From Rickettsiaceae bacterium H1 (lineage in GTDB: Bacteria > Pseudomonadota > Alphaproteobacteria > Rickettsiales > Anaplasmataceae): a DNA stretch of 64,000 nt. The stretch lies in NCBI GenBank assembly GCA_018101195.1, contig JACDQH010000002.1:62001-126000 (forward strand), in the 5' to 3' direction. Below, piece after piece: positions 1 to 9,612 of this stretch. The notes beneath the pieces are model-generated. The model saw only the letters and a list, made by a program, of their open reading frames with translations. It was not told the DNA's origin and made no database searches. The position numbers were made by a program, and so were the translations under genes. Positions within the stretch are counted from its first letter, which is position 1. Every line of letters starts with the position of its first letter.

Positions 1-530
1 ATACTACCTACTAAAGATTCGTTTCCATATATATTGTGAAATTGTTGCAAAGAATTCAGTTCTTGTAAGGTTGTGTCGCGATCGATTATGTTTAACTCCG
101 GCGCTATATGATAAGAATTGTAGTTTATTGTTGTTTCTCGAAATTTGTTAAGTTTATCTAAGAAGGTAAAAATTCGTATTAATAATTCGCAAAAAATTTT
201 ACCTTGTTCTGATAAAGCAGGGAAAATTTTGATTTTAGCATCGATAACTCTTTTATCTTTAGTAACAATTTTACAATCTCTAATTTTCGATAAAATATTA
301 ACAATATCGTAATTAGTATCACCATAATCAATGTAGTTATTAATTAACCTTAATGTTTGTTCGGAAAAAATAGTGCTTATATCGCGTTCTATTAGGTCGT
401 TAAACCGGTATCCGAGGATTTTTATGGTGTTATCGTTACATCCTTTGATTGTGATTGTTTTGTCAAAATTATCTTGGCAAATAGTAATAATCACATCATT
501 TTTTCTTTTTGCTGAAGCAAATTTTTCCAT
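1..530 (-). CDS. PAS-domain protein (partial, C-terminus outside window)
   Basis: An open frame runs from an ATG at 528-530 to the left edge of the window, at least 176 codons without a stop. Residues about 25-100 read like a PAS domain: a Cys-Asn-rich strand, then ILGYRFNDLIERDISTIF, which matches the usual 'eilGYs..Eli.rdi..i' pattern, and later a VIDAKIKIFPA strand. PAS domains sense small ligands, redox state or light and usually sit in front of an output domain. No output domain (kinase, GGDEF) is visible because the gene is cut. It lies 117 bp downstream of rodA on the same strand and may be co-transcribed with it. The PAS fold is reasonably supported; the function is unknown. Confidence 0.6.
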   Translation of the reverse strand, partial: MEKFASAKRKNDVIITICQDNFDKTITIKGCNDNTIKILGYRFNDLIERDISTIFSEQTLRLINNYIDYGDTNYDIVNILSKIRDCKIVTKDKRVIDAKIKIFPALSEQGKIFCELLIRIFTFLDKLNKFRETTINYNSYHIAPELNIIDRDTTLQELNSLQQFHNIYGNESLVGS

Positions 531-647
531 TTTTAGGTAAAAGTGAATATGTTAACTAAATATAGCTTATATTGTTTAATAACAGGTAAATGTTAACTGA
601 TTCAATTAGTTGAATATTATTCGGGGATAAGGAGACTTTTTGTTGGA

Positions 648-1742
648 TTATTTTTGCTGAAAACAGTCTAATTTATTATTTATGTCTACGTTTAACAATA
701 ACCCGAAACATAACATGGAGGTAAGCATAATACTTCCACCATAAGAGAGTAAAGGTAAAGGAATACCGACAACGGGAAGTAAGCCGGTTACCATACCGAT
801 ATTAATAATTACATGTATGGCGAAGAATGTAGAAACTCCGACGGCAATTAATTTGCCGAATTTGTCCATTGTCTTATCTGCAATTAGTAATCCTTTGGTG
901 ATAAGGTACGTATAAAGAATAAAAAGCATGACGGTTTTGGCAAAACCTTGTTCTTCGGTGAAAACCGTGAAAACGAAATCGGTGTGTTTTTCCGGTAAGA
1001 ACCCTAATTGAATTTGATTGCCGTGTAAAAAGCCTCTGCCGTACATACCGCCGGAACCTATGGCTATTTTAGATTGAAATAAGTTATATCCCGTGCTGAA
1101 AAGGTCCTGTTCTGGATGTAAAAAACTTAATATACGTAATTTTTGATAATCATATAAAAAAATTTTCCAAGTGAACGGTAAAAATATTATGCATATAATT
1201 ATCGCCCATAAAAAATATTTTTTTTCAACTTCGGCAATGAAAAAAATCGAGACGGTAATTAGAATCATTATAATTGCACTACCTAAACTCGGTTGCAATA
1301 AAGTTAAAGTAATAGGCACTGAAGATATGATAACGGGCAGAATTAATTCGGTAAGTTTTTGTTCGGACGATATTCCTTTAAAGTACTTTGATAAAGCTAA
1401 TATAATTGTAACCTTGGCTAACTCCGAAGGTTGTAAAACTATACCGAATAGATTGATCCACCTGGTTGCGCCCATTTTGGTAATACCTAGAAATTCTACT
1501 ATGAACAGCAATGCGGTAATTAGGAAAAAAACAGGGTAAGTATACTTAAATATTAAATCTTTTTTTATAAGAAAAGTGAAACCTAATATGGGTAAGGAAA
1601 GTAGTACAATAGAAATTTGGTGTATTGTCCAGGGTCTAAAATTTCCTCCTGCCGCCGAATATTGAATTGAAAAACCAATGAAAATTAGTGAAAAAAAGCA
1701 AAGGATCAGTTTTTTATCCAGTAACTTTAGCTTTTCTTTCAT
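648..1742 (-). CDS. rodA: RodA, SEDS-family peptidoglycan glycosyltransferase
   Basis: RodA polymerises lipid-linked peptidoglycan precursors in the inner membrane together with a class B PBP and directs side-wall growth. The 364-residue protein has about ten hydrophobic segments. It carries the SEDS hallmarks: [20 protein letters not shown] near residues 90-110, a [13 protein letters not shown]-type loop, [10 protein letters not shown], and the C-terminal [12 protein letters not shown] motif. Length matches RodA (about 370), and the absence of a long N-terminal extension argues for RodA over FtsW. Its ATG overlaps the ndk stop by 4 bp, so translation is probably coupled. Together with the M23 peptidase and murU-like gene elsewhere in the window, it points to peptidoglycan metabolism. 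Confidence 0.93.
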   Translation of the reverse strand: MKEKLKLLDKKLILCFFSLIFIGFSIQYSAAGGNFRPWTIHQISIVLLSLPILGFTFLIKKDLIFKYTYPVFFLITALLFIVEFLGITKMGATRWINLFGIVLQPSELAKVTIILALSKYFKGISSEQKLTELILPVIISSVPITLTLLQPSLGSAIIMILITVSIFFIAEVEKKYFLWAIIICIIFLPFTWKIFLYDYQKLRILSFLHPEQDLFSTGYNLFQSKIAIGSGGMYGRGFLHGNQIQLGFLPEKHTDFVFTVFTEEQGFAKTVMLFILYTYLITKGLLIADKTMDKFGKLIAVGVSTFFAIHVIINIGMVTGLLPVVGIPLPLLSYGGSIMLTSMLCFGLLLNVDINNKLDCFQQK

Positions 1743-2158
1743 TCGATAATTTCATATTTTGCAAAAAAAAAGCTGATTTCTTGTTTAGCATTTTCTATCG
1801 AATCGGAACCATGAACACAATTGGCATCTATACTTTCGGCAAAATCGCCTCTGATCGTACCTGGATTTGCTTGTTTCGGATCAGTTGCACCCATTAATTC
1901 GCGATATCGGTTTGTTGCATTATTGCCTGATAAGACTTGCACTATTACTGGCCCTGAGGTCATGAATTTAACTAATTCGTCGAAAAAAGGCCTGTCCTTA
2001 TGAACATAGTAAAAGGCTTGAGCTTGTGCTTGTGTTATAAGTAAGCGCTTTTGTGCAACTATTGTTAAACTGGAATTTTCTATATAAGAATTTACTTTTC
2101 CCGTAATGTTTCTTTTTACCGCATCGGGTTTTAATATGGATAAAGTATATTCGGTCAT
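1739..2158 (-). CDS. ndk: Nucleoside diphosphate kinase
   Basis: Ndk transfers the gamma phosphate between nucleoside tri- and diphosphates through a phospho-histidine. The 139-residue protein is of normal length. It shows the ILKPDAV nucleotide-binding start (about 8-14), the GPVIV strand, the GATDP loop (about 90-94), GTIRGDFA (about 100-107) and the catalytic NCVHGSDS segment with His116. All key residues are present. Its stop codon overlaps the rodA start in an ATGA arrangement. It lies 57 bp downstream of the large hypothetical gene on the same strand. Intracellular bacteria often keep ndk because they live on imported nucleotides; any role outside the cell would be inference. Confidence 0.97.
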   Translation of the reverse strand: MTEYTLSILKPDAVKRNITGKVNSYIENSSLTIVAQKRLLITQAQAQAFYYVHKDRPFFDELVKFMTSGPVIVQVLSGNNATNRYRELMGATDPKQANPGTIRGDFAESIDANCVHGSDSIENAKQEISFFFAKYEIIE

Positions 2159-2215
2159 AAAAAAGATACATTATTTTATTGCATTATAATTATAATTTTA
2201 AGCATGACAATAAAA

Positions 2216-4894
2216 TTACAGGTTTAATTGCTCCTGATGTTTATTAACCGAAATTTGCGGTTTTCTTCTTGTTAAGTCAAAAATTCCTGTTGCTAATGAA
2301 GTGATGAGACCAACAGCACTTATAACCAGACCAGCATATAATAAAACCTGATTATTTTTAAAATGTTCGATGATAAACATTGTGACCGAAGAGATCAACA
2401 ATAACAATGACAGTACATATGGCTTAACACTCGTCTTATTGTAAACTATAGTTATGTTTGTTTTTGGTTTTTGAACCGAAGTTTTAGGTGAAAGATTGGC
2501 AGTATTTTTTGTCTTTTTTGATGTAACTACTATTTCTTCTTGGTTTGGGTTTATGTTTCTAATGTCATTTAAGCTTTTTGCTCTTCTTAATTTTGGATTA
2601 TTAATATTGTCGTTGCTCGAACCACTTAATTCTGCTTCTTGATTAAAATTTCTTTCACTTTGAAAAGCTCTTATTCTAGGTCTGTTTTTATCAGTTTCTT
2701 TTGTAGGAGAACTCGGTTGTTCTGCTTTTGCTATAATTAAAATCTTTTCATATAGTGTATTTTCACGTTTAAGTGTTTGAGGTACTTGCTGTAAAATACC
2801 AATAAAATTGCCGAAAAAATATTTTTCCATTAATGTGTCTGCCGTTGAACTTTCTATTTTTTTGGCTAAACTTCCTTCCTTTGATATTGATTGTCGCTGC
2901 TGCTTTCTAGTAATGAAATTCACTACTTTACCAGTGTTTTTACCTGTAATGGCACGAACAAATTTACCTGCCCATTTACTATTGTGAATACTTAAAATGT
3001 CATCAATTGTTTTCTGTACATATTCTTTAGCTTGTTTTTCTGAATTTCGATCTGAATGTTCCTGAAGTAATATGGGCACAATCGTTACCAATCTTTCCCC
3101 GCATAACTGTGAAACTTTTTGATGATAATTGAGAATTAATTGTGTGAAATTAACCTTGGTTTCATTTACTGTTATATTGTCCAGATTAGCGGTCTTCAGC
3201 ATTTTTTCTAAAGAAAAACGACTAAGCATTATAAAACGAGCAAATTTTTTAAAATCATTCGGAAGTGATTTGCTTTTTGTTGCGGGGCTAGATAAAAATT
3301 CTAAGTTTAATAAATTTTGCAATTCCGTTATTTCTGCTAACTGATCATCATTCTTGGGTATACTCGCTATTAATGGTAAAAGCTTATCTATTTGTTTTCT
3401 TAGTTTTTTTGCTTCTTCTACTAATTCTTTTTTTTGTTCTTTTTTTACTTGATTTGTTCTGTCTTCTGTTTGATCGGTAATTAGATATTCGATCGGTTTA
3501 ATTGCTACTGCCGGTAATAATTCTTGCCAATCCGAATTTTGTAATAATTTATGTAATATGTCCCTTAGATTATTTTGCTCTTGTTGAAGTTCCAAATCTT
3601 GTAAAAATTTTTGTTGTTGTTCTGTTTCTTTTGTTTTAACAAAATCTTGAATTAAGCCGATTAATGTTTTCAGATTATTGTCACGAAGAAGTAATTCTGT
3701 TATTTTTGCTTTTGCGTTTTCTAATCCTCCCGTAATTACCGAAGTTGATTCTTCAGCTTCTGTTTGATTTTTGTTGATTTCTTCGGATAAAATTCCAATA
3801 ACATTTGCTATTAATTCTGCTTTTTTTTCCAGTTCTTTTTCCTCGATATCAAGCTTTTTACAGGTTGCTCGTAGTAATTTTTCAATTAAGCTTTTCTTGC
3901 TTAATGATCGCAGTGCTGTACGAATAAACCTTTTATCGGTGAATAATTTTAATCTGTTTTGATTAGCATCTCTTCTGATAAATTGCAAAACAAAATCAAC
4001 TAAACAACTAATATTATCAGAATTTGGCAAAAGTTGTTCTTTTTGTTGAGCCAAATTCGAAAATAAAGCAGATATAATGTTTAATGCATCACCATCTTGA
4101 AGTTGTTTTAAGATTGCTAGAAGTAACGTTTTTATTATTTTGGTTCTTTCTTTTTGTAATTGATCACCTTCTTCCTTAGGATAGTTATCGGCAATTTCTG
4201 CTATTAATTTGGCCAATTGATCTGTATTTTCTACTTTGATTTTAAGCATTGAAAAAAGTACCGTTAATATTTGTTTGGTAAAGTTTTGATCGGCGATTAA
4301 TTCAAACCTTTCTTTTGTAGTTTTACTTCGGATTAATTGCGAAAGTTTTTTGGCTAAATCATCACTATGCTGATCTTGCTCTAAAACTAATCTTATGTTT
4401 TCTTCCGTAGCAAGATCCATGAGATTTTCAACTTGCAACAATTCTTTTATTTTATCTGCTATTTTCGGTTCACATACTTTATCTATTATTTCGATTATGA
4501 TTTGCTTGCGATTTTGCCTTTCTTGAAGATTGATTACGTCTTGTACTTTTTGGTTTAATTCTGGATCTAGAATTAATTCTGTCAAGGTTAAAATTAAAGC
4601 TAAATGTTCTTTTTGAAAAAGAGTTACGAGGGCGTCATAAAAATGGTTGCATAATTGGATTACATCTTTATTAACCGTAGCATTGAGAACTTGATTTGCA
4701 GAATCTGTTAAATTTTTGGCTAATTCTTTATCTAAAACGGTAAATTCCTGTAATAACTTTGTTAGATTTTTTTGAAATATTTTTTTTGTAAGTTGACCGA
4801 TAAGAGTATTTTTGGGAAATATGGATAAAAGTAATAATTTTGTTAAATCTAAAATATTTAAATCTAAAATATTGTCCTTTTTGCTAGCTTCCAT
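2216..4894 (-). CDS. Large helical protein with C-terminal TM hairpin, unknown function
   Basis: I do not recognise a family. The 892-residue protein starts with an ILDLNILDLTKLLLL segment. For about 600 residues it is helix-forming and rich in Leu, Lys, Glu and Gln. Divergent repeats are visible, of the form 'xELIxDxxFxxxxLxxL': ELILDPELNQKVQDVI, RFELIADQNFTKQILTVL, RLKLFTDKRFIRTALRSL and ITELLLRDNNLKTLIGLI. A charged, disordered-looking stretch (about 700-800) follows. Two TM segments end it (YVLSLLLLISSVTMFIIEHF and VLLYAGLVISAVGLITSLA) with a 25-residue basic tail. There is no signal peptide, so the bulk is probably cytoplasmic, or host-facing if the protein is secreted. It sits between tatD and ndk. 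Confidence 0.75.
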   Translation of the reverse strand: MEASKKDNILDLNILDLTKLLLLSIFPKNTLIGQLTKKIFQKNLTKLLQEFTVLDKELAKNLTDSANQVLNATVNKDVIQLCNHFYDALVTLFQKEHLALILTLTELILDPELNQKVQDVINLQERQNRKQIIIEIIDKVCEPKIADKIKELLQVENLMDLATEENIRLVLEQDQHSDDLAKKLSQLIRSKTTKERFELIADQNFTKQILTVLFSMLKIKVENTDQLAKLIAEIADNYPKEEGDQLQKERTKIIKTLLLAILKQLQDGDALNIISALFSNLAQQKEQLLPNSDNISCLVDFVLQFIRRDANQNRLKLFTDKRFIRTALRSLSKKSLIEKLLRATCKKLDIEEKELEKKAELIANVIGILSEEINKNQTEAEESTSVITGGLENAKAKITELLLRDNNLKTLIGLIQDFVKTKETEQQQKFLQDLELQQEQNNLRDILHKLLQNSDWQELLPAVAIKPIEYLITDQTEDRTNQVKKEQKKELVEEAKKLRKQIDKLLPLIASIPKNDDQLAEITELQNLLNLEFLSSPATKSKSLPNDFKKFARFIMLSRFSLEKMLKTANLDNITVNETKVNFTQLILNYHQKVSQLCGERLVTIVPILLQEHSDRNSEKQAKEYVQKTIDDILSIHNSKWAGKFVRAITGKNTGKVVNFITRKQQRQSISKEGSLAKKIESSTADTLMEKYFFGNFIGILQQVPQTLKRENTLYEKILIIAKAEQPSSPTKETDKNRPRIRAFQSERNFNQEAELSGSSNDNINNPKLRRAKSLNDIRNINPNQEEIVVTSKKTKNTANLSPKTSVQKPKTNITIVYNKTSVKPYVLSLLLLISSVTMFIIEHFKNNQVLLYAGLVISAVGLITSLATGIFDLTRRKPQISVNKHQEQLNL

Positions 4895-4931
4895 ATTAAA
4901 TGTATTTTTTTAATATCTAAAGTTAATTATA

Positions 4932-5693
4932 TCACATTTTGCACTTGGTAAATAAATTAAAAAAATTAGAATGCGTAATATTTAAAATATCGTCACAATT
5001 TTTTAATTTATTTAACTTTTCTGCAACATGAGTGACAAATGCAGGCTCATTTTTTTTTCCTCGTTGTGGTACGGGTGCCAGATAAGGAGAATCGGTTTCG
5101 ATTAGGATACGATTTTTTGGCGTTTTACTTGCTATTTTTTGTATATCAGAAGCATTTTTAAACGTTACTATTCCCGAAAACGAAAGGTAAAAACCTAAGC
5201 TTAAAGCAAAATCGGATAATTTTTCAGACGAAGCAAAGCTATGCATTACTGCGGTGAATTTGCCTTTAGCATATTCTTCACTCAAAATTTTAATCATATC
5301 TTCATCTGCATCGCGTGAATGAATTACTAAGGGTAAATCTGTCATTCTTGCAGCTTCAATATGAATTATGAAAGATTTTTGTTGTATTTCACGCGGACTG
5401 TTTTCATAGTAATAATCCAAGCCGGTTTCGCCGATACTTATTACTTTTGGGTGTTCAGAGAGGTTTACCAGTTCTTCTACGGTAGTAGTTTCGTTCGTAT
5501 TGTTTGGATGAATTCCTACCGATGCAAAAACGTTTTCATATGACTCGACAATATTCAATATCTCTTCGAATTCGCTAATTTTAGTACATATTGTTTGTAC
5601 TAAAGAGATTTTCTTACTTTGTGCTCGCCCCAGTATCAATGGTATTTCTTGTTTTAGAAAGTGATTTAAGTGGCAGTGGGAATCGATTAACAT
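4932..5693 (-). CDS. tatD: TatD-family metal-dependent deoxyribonuclease
   Basis: TatD proteins are TIM-barrel hydrolases of the amidohydrolase superfamily with 3'-5' exonuclease activity on DNA. The 253 residues contain the full motif set in order: DSHCHLN at the N-terminus (metal-binding His6 and His8), GIHPN (about 80), the GETGLDYY glutamate motif (about 108-115), PLVIHSRDA (about 141), MHSFAS (about 169) and ETDSPYLAP near residue 219. Length is normal. It ends 37 bp upstream of the 892-residue gene and starts 13 bp after the terminase stop, so all three may share a transcript. A plain housekeeping nuclease is the simplest reading; the physiological substrate cannot be read from sequence. 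Confidence 0.94.
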   Translation of the reverse strand: MLIDSHCHLNHFLKQEIPLILGRAQSKKISLVQTICTKISEFEEILNIVESYENVFASVGIHPNNTNETTTVEELVNLSEHPKVISIGETGLDYYYENSPREIQQKSFIIHIEAARMTDLPLVIHSRDADEDMIKILSEEYAKGKFTAVMHSFASSEKLSDFALSLGFYLSFSGIVTFKNASDIQKIASKTPKNRILIETDSPYLAPVPQRGKKNEPAFVTHVAEKLNKLKNCDDILNITHSNFFNLFTKCKM

Positions 5694-5706
5694 ATTCTAT
5701 AATACA

Positions 5707-7071
5707 TTAAATGGACTTTAACGTCATATTTTTTTGCCTTTCTTTCCTAAGATATAATAGTAATTGGGTTAAGCTGTCCACTTGGTCGCTATACCTTGAA
5801 TTTGGAAACGAAGTTAATTCTTCTTCAAAATCTTCTAGCCAATCGGCTTCGTAAGGCAAAGCAATTTTTTTTCCTTCGATAAGGGGCAATACTTTTTGCA
5901 ATCGATCTATTTTGCCGATTTTCGGCTTTATACCGATGACAGGTGAAAAATCATTTGAGTTGTTTAGTTCTTGCAGAAGTTGAATTCCGCATGCTTTTTC
6001 TTCAATTAAGATTTTTCGGGCATTATATTTTGTCGCTAACTCTTTTACTTTAAGTTTTAGTTGCGGATAATTAATTCTACCTCTAAATACTTCCGTAATA
6101 TAAATTTTACCGTTAATAAAAGCGTAAGTAATGCAAGAGCTATAGCTGCTGTTTTCGTTGGTAGTGCTTGCGGTATCCCAACTTTGATTAACATTGTACT
6201 TAGTTTGCGGTAGTGAAGAATATCTGCTGAAATATTCTTTTTTTACTATGCCGCTAGAGGTTTGCACGGGGTTTTGTTGATACTGAGTAGAAAAAGCGTA
6301 AGAACTGACATCTTGTTTAATAAGTTCTATGTCGTTTTTACTATACCTTTTACCGTCTAAAATCTCTCCTTGTTTTAGGTGATAGATTAGTTTGTTTCCA
6401 CAAAAAATGTCTTGTGAATAATCGGCAACCATAGGTAACGATAAACACTCCCATTTGAAGAATTTCTTTTTCAGTAAACGAGCAATAAGGTCGTGTTCGT
6501 GTAAGCGATGCATTACGACGACTATAGCTCCTTTTTTTGGGCAATTTAATCTGCTAACGAACATTTGCTCGAACCAGTCTATTACTCTTGTTCGATATTT
6601 TATGCTATGAGCTTCCAATGGCGTTATCGGATCGTCCGCTATTAAAATATCGGCTCCTTCTCCGGTTAAGGTGGCTCCGATTGACGTAGCTAAGCGGAAT
6701 CCTCTTGCAGTAGTGTGGAATTTATGCTTGGTATTTTGTTCCTTGGATAAAATCGTCCGGGGGAACATAGCCTTATACCAGTCCGATTGGATAATACAAC
6801 GAGTATCGAGCGAATGTTTTATGCTTAACCCTTTCGAGTAACTGGCAACGATTATATTTGACGACGGGTTGTGGCCGAGTACCCAAGCCGGCCAAGCAAC
6901 GCTAACACAGGTTGATTTCATGCAGCGCGGAGGTATGTTGATTATTAGGCGTTTATGTCGTGTGATTTTTTCCAAATAACAGGCGATAACTTTTATATGC
7001 CAATTTTTACTTAATTTGCGAGCGGGAGAGATGGTGTGAAAACATCGGTAAATGAAATTTATGAAATTCAT
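5707..7071 (-). CDS. Phage-type terminase large subunit (orphan)
   Basis: Large terminases package DNA into phage heads with an N-terminal ATPase and a C-terminal RNase H-like nuclease. At residues 46-54 the sequence reads IPPRCMKST, a P-loop variant in which the usual Gly before Lys is Met. Walker B is ILIADDPI with Asp146-Asp147. The nuclease triad is likely Asp299 (QSWDTAST), Glu357 or 358 (ILIEEKACG) and Asp429 or 432 (YSDQVDSL). At 454 residues it looks full-length and has no frame break. No portal, capsid, protease or small terminase gene is next to it. It is therefore an orphan, either a prophage remnant or a domesticated packaging-type motor such as those in gene transfer agents. Confidence 0.85.
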   Translation of the reverse strand: MNFINFIYRCFHTISPARKLSKNWHIKVIACYLEKITRHKRLIINIPPRCMKSTCVSVAWPAWVLGHNPSSNIIVASYSKGLSIKHSLDTRCIIQSDWYKAMFPRTILSKEQNTKHKFHTTARGFRLATSIGATLTGEGADILIADDPITPLEAHSIKYRTRVIDWFEQMFVSRLNCPKKGAIVVVMHRLHEHDLIARLLKKKFFKWECLSLPMVADYSQDIFCGNKLIYHLKQGEILDGKRYSKNDIELIKQDVSSYAFSTQYQQNPVQTSSGIVKKEYFSRYSSLPQTKYNVNQSWDTASTTNENSSYSSCITYAFINGKIYITEVFRGRINYPQLKLKVKELATKYNARKILIEEKACGIQLLQELNNSNDFSPVIGIKPKIGKIDRLQKVLPLIEGKKIALPYEADWLEDFEEELTSFPNSRYSDQVDSLTQLLLYLRKERQKNMTLKSI

Positions 7072-7199
7072 TTTCCCATACTATAGGGCGCAATCTTAAA
7101 AACGGAAGGAAACGGTCTTATTATATTTATTTCTAAATTAATTTTTAAATTGCAAAATACAAGATTTTTAGTATAAATATACTAAATTAGAAAGAAATT

Positions 7200-8243
7200 G
7201 TGTTAAGCAAAAATGATTTTAAAGTTCATGCGGCTGTTCTTTTATTAATTGCCAACAGAGATATTAAAAATAGAACGAAGGAATTGGATAAAATAAATCC
7301 CATGTTTATTTATGGGGTACTTAATGATGCGGCATATGGAAATATAGCGATAAATCAAAAGAATCCGCCTATTAAATCTCAGTATAGATCGTTATCATCT
7401 AAAGTAGCATCGGATAAAAATTTAAATTTACCGGATCAAGCAACTCGAGTACACCAAATAGTGAATAAGTTTAATTATACGAATGTTAAACCTGCAGAAG
7501 AACTGAGTAAGGAAAATAAAAAATTATTAATTGAAATAATTAATCCGAAAGTAGTAAAAAAGTGTGAAGATCAATCTGTTGACTATTTATATTCCTGTAT
7601 TTTTTTTATCAATTTCAATAAGAAATTATCGGCTTTTTTATTACCTGCCGTTGTTCTTCTTGCTTTGCCTTTGCTAGCTGGGCTTTCGGTGATAATTTTT
7701 TCATTTGTTTTGTTATATACGATTTTTATCAAGCCGTTTTTGTTGTTAAAGAATTGCTGTAATAGTAAAAAAAGTGATGAAGAAATAAAAGAAGTTGAGA
7801 ATGTTGAAAGTTATGATGAAGAGGAAGTTAGTGAAGAAGTAAAGAAAAGAATTAACTCTTTTCAAGTTTTGTTATTTTCACTAGCTGTGTTTTTTATATC
7901 TGTTCTTGCTTTGTGCTTATTTCCGTTCTTCTTAATAATGTTTTGGAAGAAAATTTATCGGACTCCATTCATCTCCTCTGTCGATTCGAACAATGCTATG
8001 GACAAAGCTATTTTTGATCTTTGTCGGATATCTAAGGAATACTTGAGTATTCCGGAATCGGTTAAAAAAGCAGAATGTTTAATTCAAAGGCAAGAATGGC
8101 AAGAATTCAGGCAACGATACTTTTCCGATATTGAAGATGCGGAAATACAAAGTTATTTGTTAAGACTTAAAACATGTTTAAGCGCGCCGGGAACTAGAAT
8201 TACGGAAGCATTTGAAACTAAATTTGATATTGCTATCCAATGA
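7200..8243 (+). CDS. Unknown protein with two TM hairpins
   Basis: I do not recognise a family. A 347-residue frame begins with GTG at 7200; the next Met is residue 35, so the start is uncertain. The N-terminal 130 residues are soluble-looking. Two strongly hydrophobic blocks follow (about 140-180, AFLLPAVVLLALPLLAGLSV onward, and about 222-260, VLLFSLAVFFISVLALCLF), each long enough for two membrane passes. They are separated by a very acidic loop of Glu, Asp and Lys (about 190-215). The C-terminal 85 residues are soluble and helical. There is no signal peptide. The gene is divergent from the terminase and convergent with gltA. The architecture resembles other lineage-specific membrane proteins in this window. 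Confidence 0.7.
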   Translation: MLSKNDFKVHAAVLLLIANRDIKNRTKELDKINPMFIYGVLNDAAYGNIAINQKNPPIKSQYRSLSSKVASDKNLNLPDQATRVHQIVNKFNYTNVKPAEELSKENKKLLIEIINPKVVKKCEDQSVDYLYSCIFFINFNKKLSAFLLPAVVLLALPLLAGLSVIIFSFVLLYTIFIKPFLLLKNCCNSKKSDEEIKEVENVESYDEEEVSEEVKKRINSFQVLLFSLAVFFISVLALCLFPFFLIMFWKKIYRTPFISSVDSNNAMDKAIFDLCRISKEYLSIPESVKKAECLIQRQEWQEFRQRYFSDIEDAEIQSYLLRLKTCLSAPGTRITEAFETKFDIAIQ

Positions 8244-8285
8244 TCCGCCTGCTTGCAGTACGGTAAATTGTTTTTTGTTTAGTGA

Positions 8286-9497
8286 TTATAATTTTCTCGG
8301 TTTTTCTCCGATGTAAACTTGCCTTGGCCTGCCTATTTTTTGCTCTTTATCGTTGATCGATTCGTGCAATTGTGTCACCCAACCGGTTGTGCGGGCAAGA
8401 GCGAATAAGCAAGTGAACATATCGGTCGGTATTTCCAGCGATTTAAGTATTATTCCCGAGTAAAAATCGACATTCGGATATAATTTTCTTTCCAAAAAGT
8501 ATTCGTCGTGGAGAGCTATTTCTTCTAATGTAAGTGCTGTTTTCAATAATTGGCTGTTTTGATTATCGGAGACTTCAACGACTTTACGGCATATTCCTCT
8601 TAATATTGTTGCCCTAGGATCGTGATTTTTATATACTCTGTGACCGAACCCCATAAGTCTCGATTCTTTATTTTTAACCTGCCGAATAAATTTCGATATG
8701 TTTTCAGTGCTGCCGATATCGTTAAGCATTTTTATTACCGCTTCGTTTGCTCCGCCGTGAGCAGGTCCCCATAACGTAGCGGAGCCAGCTGCCAAACAAG
8801 CAAACGGATTTGCTCCTGAAGAAGCGGCAAGCTTTACCGTAGAAGTGGAGGCGTTTTGTTCGTGATCGGCATGTAAAGTGAAAATTATGTCCAGCGATTT
8901 TGCAAATGTTTCCCGAAACTTTTTTTCACCAAACATCATGTGAAGGAAATTTTCTGCATAGCTTAAGTTATCGTCGCTTTCTATCGGCGGAAGGTTATTA
9001 ACGTGACGATATATCCCCGCTATTATCGAAGGTACTTGTGCTATTGCAACGATGCGATAATCTTCTTCTCTGTTGTTGTAAGTAGCTGCTAAGCCGGCAA
9101 AACTTCCGATTAAAATAGACATCGGGTGAGCTTTGGTGGGAAAAGATTTAATTATTTGACCTGTTTTTAGTTTGGAATAATTTTTTATCTTTTTATTAAA
9201 CGATTTTAGTTCCTTGTTACTGGGTAAGTTACCGCAAAGAAGCAAATATGCTACGGTTAAAAAATCGTGTTTCTCGGCTAAATCGGCGACATTATAACCT
9301 CTGTATTGTAATATTCCTTTTTCACCGTTGATAAAAGTTATGGCGGAAGAGCACGATGCAGTCGACATAAAGCCGGGGTCGTAGGTGAATAATCCGCTTT
9401 CTTTATATAAATTCCGCACGTCTATTGCATTGGTTCCGTTAGTGCTTTTAATTAAACTTAATTCGAATTCTGATTTGTCGATTAATAATTTTGCCAT
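8286..9497 (-). CDS. gltA: Citrate synthase
   Basis: GltA condenses oxaloacetate and acetyl-CoA to citrate, the entry step of the TCA cycle. The 403-residue protein has the TYDPGFMSTASC N-terminal motif shared with rickettsial enzymes. It also has the catalytic set: His247 in GPAHGGANEA, His286 in the signature GFGHRVYKNHDPRA, and Asp344 in NVDFYSG. It is somewhat shorter than the roughly 435-residue Rickettsia enzyme; the difference is at the N-terminus and in the middle, away from the active site. With sucA and sdhB elsewhere in the window it supports a working TCA cycle. It is a single gene, convergent with the preceding two-TM gene and divergent from the ModA-like gene. Confidence 0.97.
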   Translation of the reverse strand: MAKLLIDKSEFELSLIKSTNGTNAIDVRNLYKESGLFTYDPGFMSTASCSSAITFINGEKGILQYRGYNVADLAEKHDFLTVAYLLLCGNLPSNKELKSFNKKIKNYSKLKTGQIIKSFPTKAHPMSILIGSFAGLAATYNNREEDYRIVAIAQVPSIIAGIYRHVNNLPPIESDDNLSYAENFLHMMFGEKKFRETFAKSLDIIFTLHADHEQNASTSTVKLAASSGANPFACLAAGSATLWGPAHGGANEAVIKMLNDIGSTENISKFIRQVKNKESRLMGFGHRVYKNHDPRATILRGICRKVVEVSDNQNSQLLKTALTLEEIALHDEYFLERKLYPNVDFYSGIILKSLEIPTDMFTCLFALARTTGWVTQLHESINDKEQKIGRPRQVYIGEKPRKL

Positions 9498-9612
9498 ATG
9501 TAAATAACTAGGTGTTGGTAAATATTTGAGTGGATATAAAAATACTATCTTTAAGTAAATTATGCGTCAACATAGATTATACATCGGGAAAATTTCATGT
9601 TAATAAAGTAAT

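Noticed and set aside
5707-7071. A prophage or full gene-transfer-agent cluster
   Set aside because: Only the terminase is present; both flanking genes are unrelated.
8244-8285. CTGCTTGCAG with following T-run as a terminator between the two-TM gene and gltA
   Set aside because: The stem is too short and AT-rich DNA gives many such chance patterns; no intrinsic terminator in the window was convincing.
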